A stretch of 64,000 nucleotides of DNA from Streptomyces macrolidinus. GTDB lineage: Bacteria > Actinomycetota > Actinomycetes > Streptomycetales > Streptomycetaceae. The notes under the pieces are model-generated. The model made no database searches and was not told the DNA's origin. It saw only the letters and a list, made by a program, of their open reading frames with translations. The stretch lies in contig NZ_JAMWMR010000011.1 in NCBI RefSeq assembly GCF_023887685.1, forward strand, positions 1 to 64,000, in the 5' to 3' direction. Of the stretch, positions 51,980-64,000 are shown piece after piece. Numbering within the stretch: the first letter of the stretch is position 1; each line of letters starts with the position of its first letter. The position numbers and the translations under genes were made by a program.

Positions 51980-52117
51980 TCAGGCGGACAGGCGGGCGCG
52001 ACCCTTGCTGCGGCGGGACGCCAGGATGGCGCGGCCGGCACGGGTGCGCATACGCAGCCGGAAGCCGTGGGTCTTCGCGCGACGACGGTTGTTCGGCTGG
52101 AAGGTGCGCTTGCTCAC
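51980..52117 (-). CDS. rpmH: 50S ribosomal protein L34
   Basis: A 45-residue L34 ([31 protein letters not shown], ending in RARLSA), complete and of normal length, too short to be listed by most ORF scans. The GTG at 52117 lies after GGAGCCCCCGA. It is first in the leftward rpmH-rnpA-yidD-yidC-jag operon and divergent from dnaA. Confidence 0.97.
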   Translation of the reverse strand: MSKRTFQPNNRRRAKTHGFRLRMRTRAGRAILASRRSKGRARLSA

Positions 52118-52527
52118 TCGGGGGCTCCAGTAATGATTCGGTGGGTGGCGGGGTGCCGCCTGGCTGTCACCGTGCGCCCACGAGTAGCTCGCATTACGCC
52201 CGAGTGCACCGCTTTCCGATCACCGAAATGCGCCCTTGGTGGACACTGTGCGTGATCTACGCCCATCGGAGGCAGGCGGCAGCAGCCATCGACAACTCGA
52301 CCTCGCTACGGTACGTGGGGCCGCACCGTCCGGTCAAACCCGTGCCCCGTGAGGGACACTTGTCCACAGGCTGGGGACAACGACTTGAACCACGCCGGTC
52401 GCCCTGACTACCGTGGCCGGACTCCGATTCGTTCCCTTGTCCCCACCCCGGCGGTTCCGCCCCGCCTCGACCCACCCCGACTTTCCGCGACCCCTCTGTT
52501 CGCGGGACCTGTGAGAGAGCGTGCCCT
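52118..52527. promoter_or_regulatory. rpmH-dnaA divergent region with two DnaA boxes
   Basis: About 410 bp with no gene. TTGTCCACA at 52360-52368 is perfect and TGGGGACAA at 52372-52380 has one mismatch on the opposite strand. The pair lies about 150 bp before dnaA, where DnaA autoregulation has been described in Streptomyces. Promoters for both flanking genes must be here, but I could not place their boxes with confidence. Confidence 0.7.
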
Positions 52528-54378
52528 GTGGCTGACGTACCTGCCGATCTTGCCGCAGTGTGGCCGCGCGTACTCGAGCAGCTTCTCGGTGAGGGGCGCG
52601 GGCCCGGGGTCGAGGCCAAGGACGAGCACTGGATCAAGCGCTGCCAGCCGCTCGCGCTGGTCGCCGACACCGCCCTCCTCGCCGTCCCGAACGAATTTGC
52701 GAAAGGCGTTCTCGAGGGCCGACTCGCGCCGGTCGTCAGCGACACCCTGAGCCGTGAGTGCGGTCGCCCGATCCGTATCGCGATCACCGTCGACGACTCC
52801 GCGGGCGAGCCCCCGGCCCCGCAGCCGCGCTACGAGGAGCCCGATCTCTCCGCGCCCCAGCGCCGTGACGCGTACGACACCCAGAACGGCTACGAGGGAT
52901 ACGGCCGCCACCGCGCCGACGACCACCGCGCGCCGCGCGCCGACCAACTGCCCCCCGGCTCCGGCGACCAGCTCCCCGCTGTCCGCCCCGCCTACCCGGG
53001 CGAATACCAGCGCCCCGAGCCCGGCGCCTGGCCGCGCCCGTCCCAGGACGACTACGGCTGGCAGCAGCAGCGGCTCGGCTTCCCCGAGCGCGACCCGTAC
53101 GCCACACCGACGCCGGACTACCGCGCGCAGTCGCTGGAGCGGTCCCCGTACGAGCAGCAGCGCCCGGACTACGAGAGCGCACGCCCCGACTTCGACCAGC
53201 ACCGCCCCGACCGCCGCGAACTCCCCGAGTCCTCCGCCGCCGACGGCCAGGGACACCGTGGCGGTCCGGCCGGGCCGGGATCGACCACCGGCGCGACCGG
53301 CCCGCTGGCCGCGAAGCCCGCGCCGGCGACCGGTGCGGGCGAGCCCACCGCGCGCCTGAATCCGAAGTACCTCTTCGACACGTTCGTCATCGGCGCGTCG
53401 AACCGCTTCGCGCACGCGGCGGCGGTCGCCGTCGCCGAGGCGCCGGCCAAGGCGTACAACCCCCTGTTCATCTACGGGGAGTCGGGGCTCGGCAAGACGC
53501 ATCTGCTGCACGCGATCGGGCACTACGCGCGCAGCCTCTACCCCGGCACGCGCGTGCGGTACGTGAGCTCCGAGGAGTTCACCAACGAGTTCATCAACTC
53601 CATCCGCGACGGCAAGGCGGACGCGTTCCGCAAGCGCTACCGCGACATGGACATCCTGCTGGTCGACGACATCCAGTTCCTCGCGCAGAAGGAGTCGACG
53701 CAGGAGGAGTTCTTCCACACCTTCAATACGCTCCACAACGCCAACAAGCAGATCGTGTTGTCCTCGGACCGGCCGCCCAAGCAACTGGTCACTCTGGAGG
53801 ACCGGTTGCGCAACCGCTTCGAGTGGGGGCTGATCACCGACGTCCAGCCGCCCGAGTTGGAGACGCGGATCGCGATCCTGCGCAAGAAGGCGGTGCAGGA
53901 GCAGCTCAACGCCCCGCCGGAGGTGCTGGAGTTCATCGCCTCCCGTATCTCGCGCAACATCCGCGAGTTGGAGGGCGCCCTGATCCGGGTGACGGCGTTC
54001 GCGTCGCTCAACCGGCAGCCGGTGGACCTCGGGCTGACGGAGATCGTCCTCAAGGACCTGATCCCCGGCGGCGAGGACACGGCACCCGAGATCACCGCGC
54101 CCGCCATCATGGCCGCCACCGCCGACTACTTCGGGCTGACGGTGGAGGACCTGTGCGGCACCTCACGCGGACGCGCCCTGGTGACCGCCCGGCAGATCGC
54201 GATGTATCTGTGCCGTGAGCTGACCGATCTGTCGCTGCCGAAGATCGGGGCGCAGTTCGGCGGCCGGGACCACACGACGGTGATGCACGCCGACCGCAAG
54301 ATCCGTGCGTTGATGGCCGAGCGGCGGTCGATCTACAACCAGGTCACCGAGCTGACGAACCGCATCAAGAACGGCTGA
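52528..54378 (+). CDS. dnaA: Chromosomal replication initiator DnaA
   Basis: A 616-residue DnaA. Domain I is [15 protein letters not shown] to about residue 90. Domain II is a long Pro/Arg/Tyr/Gln-rich linker of about 180 residues, typical of Streptomyces and much longer than in E. coli. Domain III has Walker [10 protein letters not shown] and Walker [11 protein letters not shown]. Domain IV has the DNA-binding signature [18 protein letters not shown] 52528 follows GAGAGAGCG. DnaA melts oriC, which lies just downstream. A strong terminator follows the stop. Confidence 0.97.
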   Translation: MADVPADLAAVWPRVLEQLLGEGRGPGVEAKDEHWIKRCQPLALVADTALLAVPNEFAKGVLEGRLAPVVSDTLSRECGRPIRIAITVDDSAGEPPAPQPRYEEPDLSAPQRRDAYDTQNGYEGYGRHRADDHRAPRADQLPPGSGDQLPAVRPAYPGEYQRPEPGAWPRPSQDDYGWQQQRLGFPERDPYATPTPDYRAQSLERSPYEQQRPDYESARPDFDQHRPDRRELPESSAADGQGHRGGPAGPGSTTGATGPLAAKPAPATGAGEPTARLNPKYLFDTFVIGASNRFAHAAAVAVAEAPAKAYNPLFIYGESGLGKTHLLHAIGHYARSLYPGTRVRYVSSEEFTNEFINSIRDGKADAFRKRYRDMDILLVDDIQFLAQKESTQEEFFHTFNTLHNANKQIVLSSDRPPKQLVTLEDRLRNRFEWGLITDVQPPELETRIAILRKKAVQEQLNAPPEVLEFIASRISRNIRELEGALIRVTAFASLNRQPVDLGLTEIVLKDLIPGGEDTAPEITAPAIMAATADYFGLTVEDLCGTSRGRALVTARQIAMYLCRELTDLSLPKIGAQFGGRDHTTVMHADRKIRALMAERRSIYNQVTELTNRIKNG

Positions 54379-54401
54379 CGGCGGACCTGGTCCAGGACCA
54401 C

Positions 54402-54440
54402 CGCGAGCGCCCCCGGGAAGCCTTCCCGGGGGCGCTCGCG
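54402..54440 (+). terminator. dnaA terminator
   Basis: A 19-bp-arm palindrome (54402-54420 with 54422-54440), perfect and GC-rich, 23 bp after the dnaA stop. It shields oriC from dnaA read-through. Confidence 0.85.
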
Positions 54441-54742
54441 CCGTTCCCGGCAGGCGTCCCGGCGGGACCCACGGTCACGCCACGGCAGCCCCGTGCTCGG
54501 CCCCATGGCGGCCTCACGAGCCCTCGCCCTCACTCGCCGATGCCGCTCCCGCTCGTCGCACCCGCACCCACATCCACTCCCACAGAGCGCCTCTCGGGAC
54601 CGCGCGGCGCCGCCGCCACCCCTCTCACCGCTCCGCCCCCACGATCTCCCCCGACAACCGGTGTTCGAATACCTGCCGGGGTTACGGTCGTCCTCCACAG
54701 ATTCGGTGACTTTCTTCCATCCACATCCTGGGGACTGCGAAG

Positions 54743-55263
54743 TTATCCAGACTGTGTCCACAGGCTGTGCTGTTGAACGACGATCAGCCCAGCTCAGTCA
54801 CCTGTGGATCGGTGGACAAACGATCTCCACAGGGTGTGGACAAGATGATGATCCACAGGCCGTGCGTCGAGTTGTCCACCGGCAACCCACAGGATGGGGC
54901 GGGTTGTCCCCAGCGATCTCCCGGTTCTCCACATCGTTGTCCACTGTTCGGCAACGTGACGTGCCCTCTCACCGGGGCGAGTGAAAGGCGTCACATCAAG
55001 GTGCCGGAGAGGCCTGTGGGAAAGGCGGCGAAATCTGGGGACAAGGCTGGGGAGAACTAGGCCCAACCTGTGCACGGGGTGTGCAGAACTTTCTGTTCTC
55101 CACAGACAGGCCCGGTTGTCCACCGGCTCCACCCACAGGGTCGGTGGACAAAATCTGGCCGCTGAGCTGGGACAACGCGGTTATCCACCGTTTCCACAGG
55201 CCCTACTACTACTCCCACTCAGAGAGAGCAGGGAATCCGTTTCGAAGTGGGGCCTGTGCACAA
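54743..55263. other. oriC: oriC: DnaA-box array between dnaA and dnaN
   Basis: The 1,064-bp dnaA-dnaN gap contains many DnaA boxes on both strands. Seen by eye: TGTGGACAA at 54835-54843 (perfect); one-mismatch forms at 54743 (TTATCCAGA), 54754, 54811, 54872, 54904, 54925, 54937, 55036, 55096, 55116, 55143, 55181 (TTATCCACC) and 55255; plus weaker ones. The density and the spread over about 520 bp fit the large Streptomyces oriC. The stretch 54441-54742 has few boxes and no gene; 55264-55442 carries the dnaN leader. Confidence 0.93.
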
Positions 55264-55442
55264 CTCGCGCTCCGGTTCACGGCTGCCCCTCGTCACGACT
55301 TGACCCCGAGAGGCACCTACTGTCAGTGCGGTGCGTCAGACTGGTTCCTGGTGTCCTGCCCCGCTCCGGGAGCCGCGACACCAGTCAGACGACGAAGGCC
55401 AAGCAGGGCGAGAGCGCCGGCAACAGCAGGAGGCGGCTTACG

Positions 55443-56573
55443 GTGAAGATCCGGGTGGAACGCGACGTACTCGCGGAGGCAGTGGCCTGGGCTGCGCGCA
55501 GCCTCCCGGCCCGTCCGCCGGCGCCGGTCCTCGCCGGCCTGCTGCTGAAGGCCGAGGACGGTCAGCTCAGCCTGTCGAGCTTCGACTACGAGGTCTCGGC
55601 GCGGGTCTCCGTGGACGCGGAGGTCGAGGAGGAGGGCACGGTCCTCGTCTCCGGCCGGCTCCTCGCCGACATCTGCCGCGCCCTCCCCAACCGTCCGGTG
55701 GAGATCTCCACAGACGGTGTACGGGCGACGGTGGTCTGCGGCTCCTCCCGCTTCACCCTCCACACCCTGCCTGTGGAGGAGTACCCCGCGCTGCCGCAGA
55801 TGCCGAACGCGACGGGCACGGTCCCCGGCGAGGTCTTCGCCGCTGCCGCCGCCCAGGTCGCCATCGCCGCCGGTCGTGACGACACGCTGCCGGTCCTCAC
55901 CGGTGTGCGCATCGAGATCGAGGGCGACACGGTGACCCTGGCCTCGACCGACCGTTACCGCTTCGCGGTCCGCGAGTTCCTGTGGAAGCCGGAGAACCCC
56001 GACGCGTCCGCGGTCGCCCTGGTGCCCGCCAAGACGCTCCTGGACACCGCCAAGGCGCTCACGAGCGGTGACACGGTGACGCTGGCGCTGTCCGGCTCGG
56101 GCGCGGGCGAGGGCCTGATCGGCTTCGAGGGCGCCGGGCGGCGGACGACGACGCGCCTCCTGGAGGGCGACCTCCCGAAGTACCGCACGCTGTTCCCGAC
56201 GGAGTTCAACTCGGTCGCCACCATCGAGACCGCCCCGTTCGTCGAGGCCGTCAAGCGTGTCGCGCTGGTCGCCGAGCGCAACACCCCCGTGCGGCTCAGC
56301 TTCGAGCAGGGCGTGCTGATCCTGGAGGCCGGATCCAGCGACGACGCACAGGCTGTGGAGCGGGTCGACGCCCAGCTCGAGGGCGACGACATCTCGATCG
56401 CCTTCAACCCCACGTTCCTGCTGGACGGTCTGAGCGCGATCGACTCGCCGGTGGCCCAGCTCTCGTTCACGACGTCCACCAAGCCCGCGCTGCTGGGCGG
56501 CAAGCCGGCCGTGGACGCCGAGGCGGACGAGACGTACAAGTACCTGATCATGCCGGTGCGGCTGAGCGGCTGA
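55443..56573 (+). CDS. dnaN: DNA polymerase III sliding clamp beta
   Basis: A 376-residue clamp with three repeated domains (MKIRVERDVLAEAVAWAARSL; GTVPGEVFAAAAAQVAIAAGRDD; FNSVATIETAPFVEAVKRVALVAERN). It tethers polymerase to DNA as a ring dimer. The C-terminus TYKYLIMPVRLSG is standard (PMRL-type end as PVRL). GTG 55443 follows AGGAGGCGG; a longer frame through oriC is not coding. Confidence 0.96.
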   Translation: MKIRVERDVLAEAVAWAARSLPARPPAPVLAGLLLKAEDGQLSLSSFDYEVSARVSVDAEVEEEGTVLVSGRLLADICRALPNRPVEISTDGVRATVVCGSSRFTLHTLPVEEYPALPQMPNATGTVPGEVFAAAAAQVAIAAGRDDTLPVLTGVRIEIEGDTVTLASTDRYRFAVREFLWKPENPDASAVALVPAKTLLDTAKALTSGDTVTLALSGSGAGEGLIGFEGAGRRTTTRLLEGDLPKYRTLFPTEFNSVATIETAPFVEAVKRVALVAERNTPVRLSFEQGVLILEAGSSDDAQAVERVDAQLEGDDISIAFNPTFLLDGLSAIDSPVAQLSFTTSTKPALLGGKPAVDAEADETYKYLIMPVRLSG

Positions 56574-56756
56574 CGACCGTCCGAAGCGTGTCCCGGGCCC
56601 GTGCGATCAGCGGTCCACAGACCCGGGACCGAAGCCGTGGACCGGGGTGCGCGAGCGAGCGTCCGCGCTCTCGGATGTGCATGACCACCCGGGTTTACGC
56701 TCGGACACAGGTACGAACGTGCCTCTCATGCCACATCGCAATCTAAGGAACACTTG

Positions 56757-57632
56757 ATGGAGCTCGGTCTCGTCGGCCTCGGCAAGATGGGCGGCAACAT
56801 GCGCGAGCGGATCCGCCGCGCAGGCCACACCGTCATCGGATACGACCGCAACCCTGACCTCGCCGATGTCCAGAGCCTGGAAGAGCTTGTGGGCAAGCTC
56901 CCCGGTCCCCGAGTGGTGTGGGTGATGGTTCCGGCCGGTGCCCCGACGCAGTCCACGATCGACGAGCTGGCCGAACTCCTGGAGCCCGGCGACATCGTCG
57001 TGGACGGCGGCAACTCCCGCTGGACGGACGACGAGAAGCACGCCGAGGAGCTGGCGGCCAAGGGCATCGGCTTCGTCGACTGCGGTGTCTCCGGCGGCGT
57101 CTGGGGCCTGGAGAACGGCTACGCGCTGATGTACGGCGGCGACGCCGAGCACGTCGCCCGGGTGCAGCCGATCTTCGACGCCCTCAAGCCCGAGGGCGAC
57201 CTGGGCGCGGTGCACGCGGGCAAGGTCGGCGCGGGCCACTTCGCGAAGATGGTCCACAACGGCATCGAGTACGCGATGATGCAGGCCTACGCCGAGGGCT
57301 GGGAGCTGCTGGAGAAGGTCGACTCCGTGGAGAACGTCCGCGAGGTCTTCCGCTCCTGGCAGGAGGGCACGGTCATCCGCTCCTGGCTGCTGGACCTGGC
57401 GGTCAACGCCCTGGACGAGGACGAGCACCTGGACGAGCTGCGCGGCTACGCGCAGGACTCCGGCGAGGGCCGCTGGACCGTCGAGGCGGCCATCGACAAC
57501 GCCGTGCCGCTCCCGGCCATCACGGCGTCGCTGTTCGCCCGGTTCGCCTCGCGCCAGGACGACTCCCCGCAGATGAAGATGATCGCCGCCCTGCGCAACC
57601 AGTTCGGCGGCCACGCGGTCGAGAAGAAGTAA
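56757..57632 (+). CDS. gnd: 6-phosphogluconate dehydrogenase, NAD-type (decarboxylating)
   Basis: A 291-residue short-form enzyme that makes ribulose 5-phosphate and CO2 from 6-phosphogluconate. The NAD site is [31 protein letters not shown], whose D (not R/K) after the second strand favours NAD+ over NADP+. The catalytic block is [28 protein letters not shown] 56757 follows AAGGAACAC. It lies between dnaN and recF, a Streptomyces-type insertion in the usual dnaN-recF pair. Confidence 0.92.
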   Translation: MELGLVGLGKMGGNMRERIRRAGHTVIGYDRNPDLADVQSLEELVGKLPGPRVVWVMVPAGAPTQSTIDELAELLEPGDIVVDGGNSRWTDDEKHAEELAAKGIGFVDCGVSGGVWGLENGYALMYGGDAEHVARVQPIFDALKPEGDLGAVHAGKVGAGHFAKMVHNGIEYAMMQAYAEGWELLEKVDSVENVREVFRSWQEGTVIRSWLLDLAVNALDEDEHLDELRGYAQDSGEGRWTVEAAIDNAVPLPAITASLFARFASRQDDSPQMKMIAALRNQFGGHAVEKK

Positions 57633-57684
57633 TCCACAGGACCGCCCGGCGGTCCACAACCTCGGGGAGATCGGCGAAACGACC

Positions 57685-58806
57685 ATGCACGTCACGCATC
57701 TGTCGCTGGCCGACTTCCGCTCGTACGCCCGGGTCGAAGTCCCCCTCGACCCGGGCGTCACCGCGTTCGTCGGACCCAACGGCCAGGGCAAGACGAACCT
57801 CGTCGAGGCGGTCGGCTATCTCGCCACGCTCGGCAGCCACCGCGTCTCCTCCGACGCGCCCCTGGTCCGTATGGGCGCCGACCGCGCCATCGTCCGGGCC
57901 GCCGTCCGGCAGGGCGAGCGCACGCAACTGGTCGAGCTGGAGCTGAACCCCGGCAAGGCCAACCGCGCCCGCATCAACAGGTCCTCGCAGGTCAGACCGC
58001 GTGATGTGCTCGGCATCGTACGAACCGTGCTGTTCGCGCCCGAGGACCTCGCCCTGGTCAAGGGCGACCCCGGTGAGCGCCGCCGCTTCCTGGACGAGCT
58101 GATCACCGCCCGCTCCCCGCGCATGGCCGCAGTCCGCTCCGACTACGACCGGGTCCTCAAGCAGCGCAACACCCTCCTCAAGACGGCCGCGCTGGCCCGT
58201 CGGCACGGTGGACGCGCTCTGGACCTGTCCACCCTGGACGTCTGGGACCAGCACCTCGCGCGCGCGGGCGCCGAACTGCTCGCCCAGCGCCTCGATCTGA
58301 TCTCCGCGCTCCAGCCGCTCGCGGAGAAGGCGTACGAGCAGCTCGCCCCCGGCGGCGGCCCGGTCACCCTGGACTACAAGCCGTCGGCGCCCGGCGAGGC
58401 CCACACGCGCGAGGCCCTCTACGAGCAGCTCATGGCCGCCTTCTCCGACGCCCGCAAGCAGGAGATCGAGCGCGGCGTCACCCTCGTGGGACCCCACCGC
58501 GACGATCTGCTGCTGGGCCTCGGCCGACTGCCCGCGAAGGGGTACGCCTCCCACGGCGAGTCCTGGTCCTACGCGCTGGCGCTGCGCCTGGCCTCGTACG
58601 AACTCCTGCGCGCGGAAGGCAACGAGCCGGTGCTCGTCCTCGACGACGTCTTCGCCGAGCTGGACGCCCGCCGCCGCGAGCGCCTGGCGGAGCTGGTCGC
58701 GCCCGGCGAGCAGGTCCTGGTGACCGCCGCGGTCGACGACGACGTACCGGATGTTCTGACCGGGACGCGGTACACCGTGTCCGACGGCACGGTGGAACGC
58801 GCATGA
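57685..58806 (+). CDS. recF: DNA replication and repair protein RecF
   Basis: A 373-residue SMC-like ATPase. It starts [21 protein letters not shown]; Walker A is [10 protein letters not shown] (about 30-39); the signature and Walker B region is [20 protein letters not shown] and [20 protein letters not shown]. It loads RecA at gaps with RecO/RecR. The start overlaps nothing; the DUF721 gene overlaps its stop (ATGA). Confidence 0.96.
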   Translation: MHVTHLSLADFRSYARVEVPLDPGVTAFVGPNGQGKTNLVEAVGYLATLGSHRVSSDAPLVRMGADRAIVRAAVRQGERTQLVELELNPGKANRARINRSSQVRPRDVLGIVRTVLFAPEDLALVKGDPGERRRFLDELITARSPRMAAVRSDYDRVLKQRNTLLKTAALARRHGGRALDLSTLDVWDQHLARAGAELLAQRLDLISALQPLAEKAYEQLAPGGGPVTLDYKPSAPGEAHTREALYEQLMAAFSDARKQEIERGVTLVGPHRDDLLLGLGRLPAKGYASHGESWSYALALRLASYELLRAEGNEPVLVLDDVFAELDARRRERLAELVAPGEQVLVTAAVDDDVPDVLTGTRYTVSDGTVERA

Positions 58807-59339
58807 GCACCGACGAACCGGCACCGGCACCGAAGACCCCCGAGCTCTCGGGCGTCGACCTCGCGCGCGTGGCGCTCAGAGCCGCGAAGGAGCAGGCACG
58901 CGCGCGTGGCGACGCGGCCCAGCAGAAGCGGCAGGCCCGGCGCGGCGGACTGCGTTCCGGCGCCCGCGCCGACCGCCGCGACCCGATGGAGCTGGGGGCG
59001 GCCATCAACCGCCTGATCACCGAGCGCGGCTGGGAGACCCCGGCCGCGGTGGGCGGGGTGATGGGGCGCTGGCCGCAGATCGTCGGCGAGAACCTCGCGA
59101 AGCACTGCGTTCCCCAGCGGTACGACGAGGACGAACGCGTCCTGACCGTGCAGTGCGACTCCACGGCGTGGGCGACGCAGTTGCGGCTGCTGGCCCCGCA
59201 GCTCGTCGCGCGCCTCAACGAGGACCTCGGGCACGGCACGGTGCGGCTGCTCAAGGTCCAGGGCCCAGGCGGTCCCACCCAGCGTTATGGCCGCCTGCGC
59301 GCCCCCGGGAGCACGGGGCCCGGTGACACCTACGGGTGA
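58803..59339 (+). CDS. DUF721/DciA-like protein
   Basis: A 178-residue protein; the DUF721 domain is [41 protein letters not shown] followed by [27 protein letters not shown]. The family includes DciA, the DnaB helicase-loader/operator of bacteria without DnaC, so a role in loading the DnaB of this window is plausible. The first 60 residues are basic and flexible. The ATG overlaps the recF stop by 4 bp. Confidence 0.88.
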   Translation: MSTDEPAPAPKTPELSGVDLARVALRAAKEQARARGDAAQQKRQARRGGLRSGARADRRDPMELGAAINRLITERGWETPAAVGGVMGRWPQIVGENLAKHCVPQRYDEDERVLTVQCDSTAWATQLRLLAPQLVARLNEDLGHGTVRLLKVQGPGGPTQRYGRLRAPGSTGPGDTYG

Positions 59340-61804
<2,465 letters not shown>

Positions 61805-61846
61805 GTCGGTCTCGGCTGACCGCACCAGGAAGGATCTTCACCAGCA

Positions 61847-64000
61847 ATGGCCGACGAGAACACCCCCGTCACCCCGGAAGAGGGCGGCGAACTCGCGATG
61901 CGTGTCGAGCCCGTCGGGCTCGAGACGGAGATGCAGCGCTCGTACCTGGACTACGCGATGTCCGTCATCGTGTCCCGTGCGCTGCCTGACGTCCGGGACG
62001 GCCTCAAGCCCGTCCACCGCCGCGTCCTGTACGCGATGTACGACGGCGGCTACCGCCCCGAGCGCGGCTTCTACAAGTGCGCCCGTGTCGTCGGCGACGT
62101 CATGGGCAACTACCACCCGCACGGCGACTCCTCGATCTACGACGCCCTGGTGCGCCTCGCGCAGCCGTGGTCGATGCGGATGCCGCTGGTGGACTCCAAC
62201 GGCAACTTCGGCTCTCCGGGCAACGACCCGGCGGCGGCCATGCGCTACACCGAGTGCAAGATGGCGCCGCTGTCGATGGAGATGGTCCGCGACATCGACG
62301 AGGAGACCGTCGACTTCACGGACAACTACGACGGCCGCTCCCAGGAGCCGACCGTCCTGCCCTCCCGCTTCCCGAACCTGCTGATCAACGGCTCGGCCGG
62401 GATCGCGGTCGGTATGGCGACCAACATCCCGCCGCACAACCTGCGCGAGGTCGCGGCCGGTGCCCAGTGGTGCCTGGAGAACCCCGAGGCCTCGCACGAG
62501 GAGCTGCTGGACGCGCTCATCGAGCGCATCAAGGGCCCGGACTTCCCGACCGGCGCCCTGGTGGTGGGCCGCAAGGGCATCGAGGAGGCCTACCGCACCG
62601 GCCGCGGCTCGATCACGATGCGCGCGGTGGTCGAGGTCGAGGAGATCCAGAACCGCCAGTGCCTGGTGGTCACCGAGCTTCCGTACCAGGTCAACCCGGA
62701 CAACCTGGCGCAGAAGATCGCCGACCTGGTGAAGGACGGCAAGATCGGCGGCATCGCGGACGTCCGTGACGAGACGTCCTCCCGTACAGGCCAGCGCCTG
62801 GTGATCGTCCTCAAGCGGGACGCGGTCGCCAAGGTCGTCCTGAACAACCTGTACAAGCACACCGATCTGCAGACGAACTTCGGCGCCAACATGCTGGCGC
62901 TGGTGGACGGCGTGCCGCGCACGCTGTCACTGGACGCGTTCATCCGCCACTGGGTGACGCACCAGATCGAGGTCATCGTCCGCCGGACCCGCTTCCGGCT
63001 GCGCAAGGCCGAGGAGCGCGCCCACATCCTGCGCGGCCTGCTCAAGGCCCTGGACGCCATCGACGAGGTCATCGCGCTGATCCGGCGCAGCGAGACCGTC
63101 GAGGTCGCGCGCGGGGGCCTGATGAGCCTGCTGGAGATCGACGAGATCCAGGCCAACGCGATCCTCGAGATGCAGCTCCGGCGGCTGGCGGCCCTGGAGC
63201 GGCAGAAGATCGTCCAGGAGCACGACGAACTCCAGGCGAAGATCACCGAGTACAACGAGATCCTCGCCTCCCCGGTCCGCCAGCGCGGCATCGTCAGCGA
63301 GGAGCTCGCGGCGATCGTCGAGAAGTACGGCGAGGACCGCCGCACCCAACTGGTGCCCTTCGAGGGCGACATGTCCATCGAGGACCTGATCGCCGAGGAG
63401 GACATCGTCGTCACGGTCTCCCGCGGCGGCTACATCAAGCGCACCAAGACCGACGACTACCGCGCGCAGAAGCGCGGCGGCAAGGGCGTCCGCGGCACGA
63501 AGCTCAAGGAAGACGACATCGTCGACCACTTCTTCGTGTCCACGACGCACCACTGGCTGCTGTTCTTCACCAACAAGGGCCGCGTCTACCGGGCGAAGGC
63601 CTACGAGCTGCCCGACGCCGGCCGGGACGCGCGCGGCCAGCACGTAGCGAACCTGCTCGCCTTCCAGCCGGACGAGGCGATCGCCCAGATCCTCGCGATC
63701 CGCGACTACGAGGCCGCGCCGTATCTGGTGCTCGCCACCAAGGGCGGTCTGGTCAAGAAGACGGCTCTGAAGGATTACGATTCGCCGCGCTCCGGCGGTG
63801 TCATCGCGATCAACCTCCGCCAGATGGAAGACGGTTCGGACGACGAACTGATCGGCGCCGAGCTGGCCTCCGCCGCTGACGATCTGCTCCTGATCAGCAA
63901 GAAGGCGCAGTCGATCCGGTTCACCGCGACCGATGAGTCCCTGCGCCCGATGGGCCGCGCCACCTCCGGTGTGAAGGGGATGAGCTTCCGCGAGGGCGAT
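61847..64000 (+). CDS. gyrA: DNA gyrase subunit A (cut by window end)
   Basis: 718 codons are inside the window and the frame runs past 64000; the missing part is the rest of the C-terminal pinwheel. The breakage-reunion domain has the catalytic tyrosine in AMRYTECKM (Y134) and the quinolone region [24 protein letters not shown], with S95 and D99 at the E. coli S83 and D87 positions, so no resistance change is seen. The GyrA box is [10 protein letters not shown] (about residue 540). ATG 61847 follows AGGAAGGATC. Confidence 0.96.
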   Translation, partial: MADENTPVTPEEGGELAMRVEPVGLETEMQRSYLDYAMSVIVSRALPDVRDGLKPVHRRVLYAMYDGGYRPERGFYKCARVVGDVMGNYHPHGDSSIYDALVRLAQPWSMRMPLVDSNGNFGSPGNDPAAAMRYTECKMAPLSMEMVRDIDEETVDFTDNYDGRSQEPTVLPSRFPNLLINGSAGIAVGMATNIPPHNLREVAAGAQWCLENPEASHEELLDALIERIKGPDFPTGALVVGRKGIEEAYRTGRGSITMRAVVEVEEIQNRQCLVVTELPYQVNPDNLAQKIADLVKDGKIGGIADVRDETSSRTGQRLVIVLKRDAVAKVVLNNLYKHTDLQTNFGANMLALVDGVPRTLSLDAFIRHWVTHQIEVIVRRTRFRLRKAEERAHILRGLLKALDAIDEVIALIRRSETVEVARGGLMSLLEIDEIQANAILEMQLRRLAALERQKIVQEHDELQAKITEYNEILASPVRQRGIVSEELAAIVEKYGEDRRTQLVPFEGDMSIEDLIAEEDIVVTVSRGGYIKRTKTDDYRAQKRGGKGVRGTKLKEDDIVDHFFVSTTHHWLLFFTNKGRVYRAKAYELPDAGRDARGQHVANLLAFQPDEAIAQILAIRDYEAAPYLVLATKGGLVKKTALKDYDSPRSGGVIAINLRQMEDGSDDELIGAELASAADDLLLISKKAQSIRFTATDESLRPMGRATSGVKGMSFREGD

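Noticed and set aside
55231-55257. SigR-like GGGAAT before dnaN
   Set aside because: No GTT occurs at the required 18-bp spacing.
62081-62160. Quinolone-resistance change in gyrA
   Set aside because: The positions equal to E. coli S83 and D87 are S95 and D99, unchanged.

Overview
This window is a GC-rich actinobacterial chromosome segment, almost certainly Streptomyces, spanning the replication origin. The evidence is the gene order rpmH-dnaA-oriC-dnaN-gnd-recF-DUF721-gyrB-gyrA; a parAB locus with twelve perfect GTTTCACGTGAAAC parS sites and one variant; the sporulation gene ssgA; many GTG starts; and very rare TTA codons. No rRNA, tRNA, CRISPR array or insertion sequence was seen.

Layout. 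Positions 1-12.4 kb hold accessory and developmental genes: a HisC-like aminotransferase, a LacI regulator with a TTA codon, a metallophosphoesterase, a YibE/F membrane protein, ssgA beside a decayed ssgR, a cupin, a low-molecular-weight tyrosine phosphatase, a Cys/Met-type PLP lyase and a LysR regulator. Positions 12.4-20 kb carry a Nudix protein, a HAD phosphatase, two GNATs, a serine hydrolase, dnaB and a MATE exporter. Positions 20-22 kb are the rpsF-ssb-rpsR-rplI operon. Positions 22-31.5 kb hold cell-wall genes (FemX-like transferase, alanine-racemase-like protein, GT87 membrane protein, bifunctional PBP), a PadR regulator and inositol-3-phosphate synthase. Positions 31.6-45 kb carry an MFS transporter, an LppU-like protein, pcnA, and the block DUF6049-murJ-pseudokinase-sigM-anti-sigma-trxB-trxA, which matches the mycobacterial Rv3907c-Rv3914 order. 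Positions 45-52 kb are parB-parA-rsmG-jag-yidC-yidD-rnpA-rpmH, all leftward. Positions 52.5-64 kb hold dnaA, oriC, dnaN, gnd, recF, DUF721, gyrB and gyrA (cut by the window end).

How it works together. DnaA boxes lie in oriC, in front of dnaA, and in front of the helicase gene dnaB about 34 kb away, suggesting coordinated initiation control. All parS sites lie on the rpmH side of oriC (12.4-48.4 kb). Several are built into perfect palindromes that double as transcription terminators between convergent genes, and three lie inside coding sequence. A SigR-type promoter precedes trxBA. TTA (bldA) codons in the LacI gene and in sigM suggest developmental translation control.

The most unusual observations are the apparent pseudogenisation of ssgR next to an intact ssgA, the parS-terminator palindromes, the TTA codon in sigM, the separate pseudokinase beside MurJ, and the DnaA boxes upstream of dnaB.
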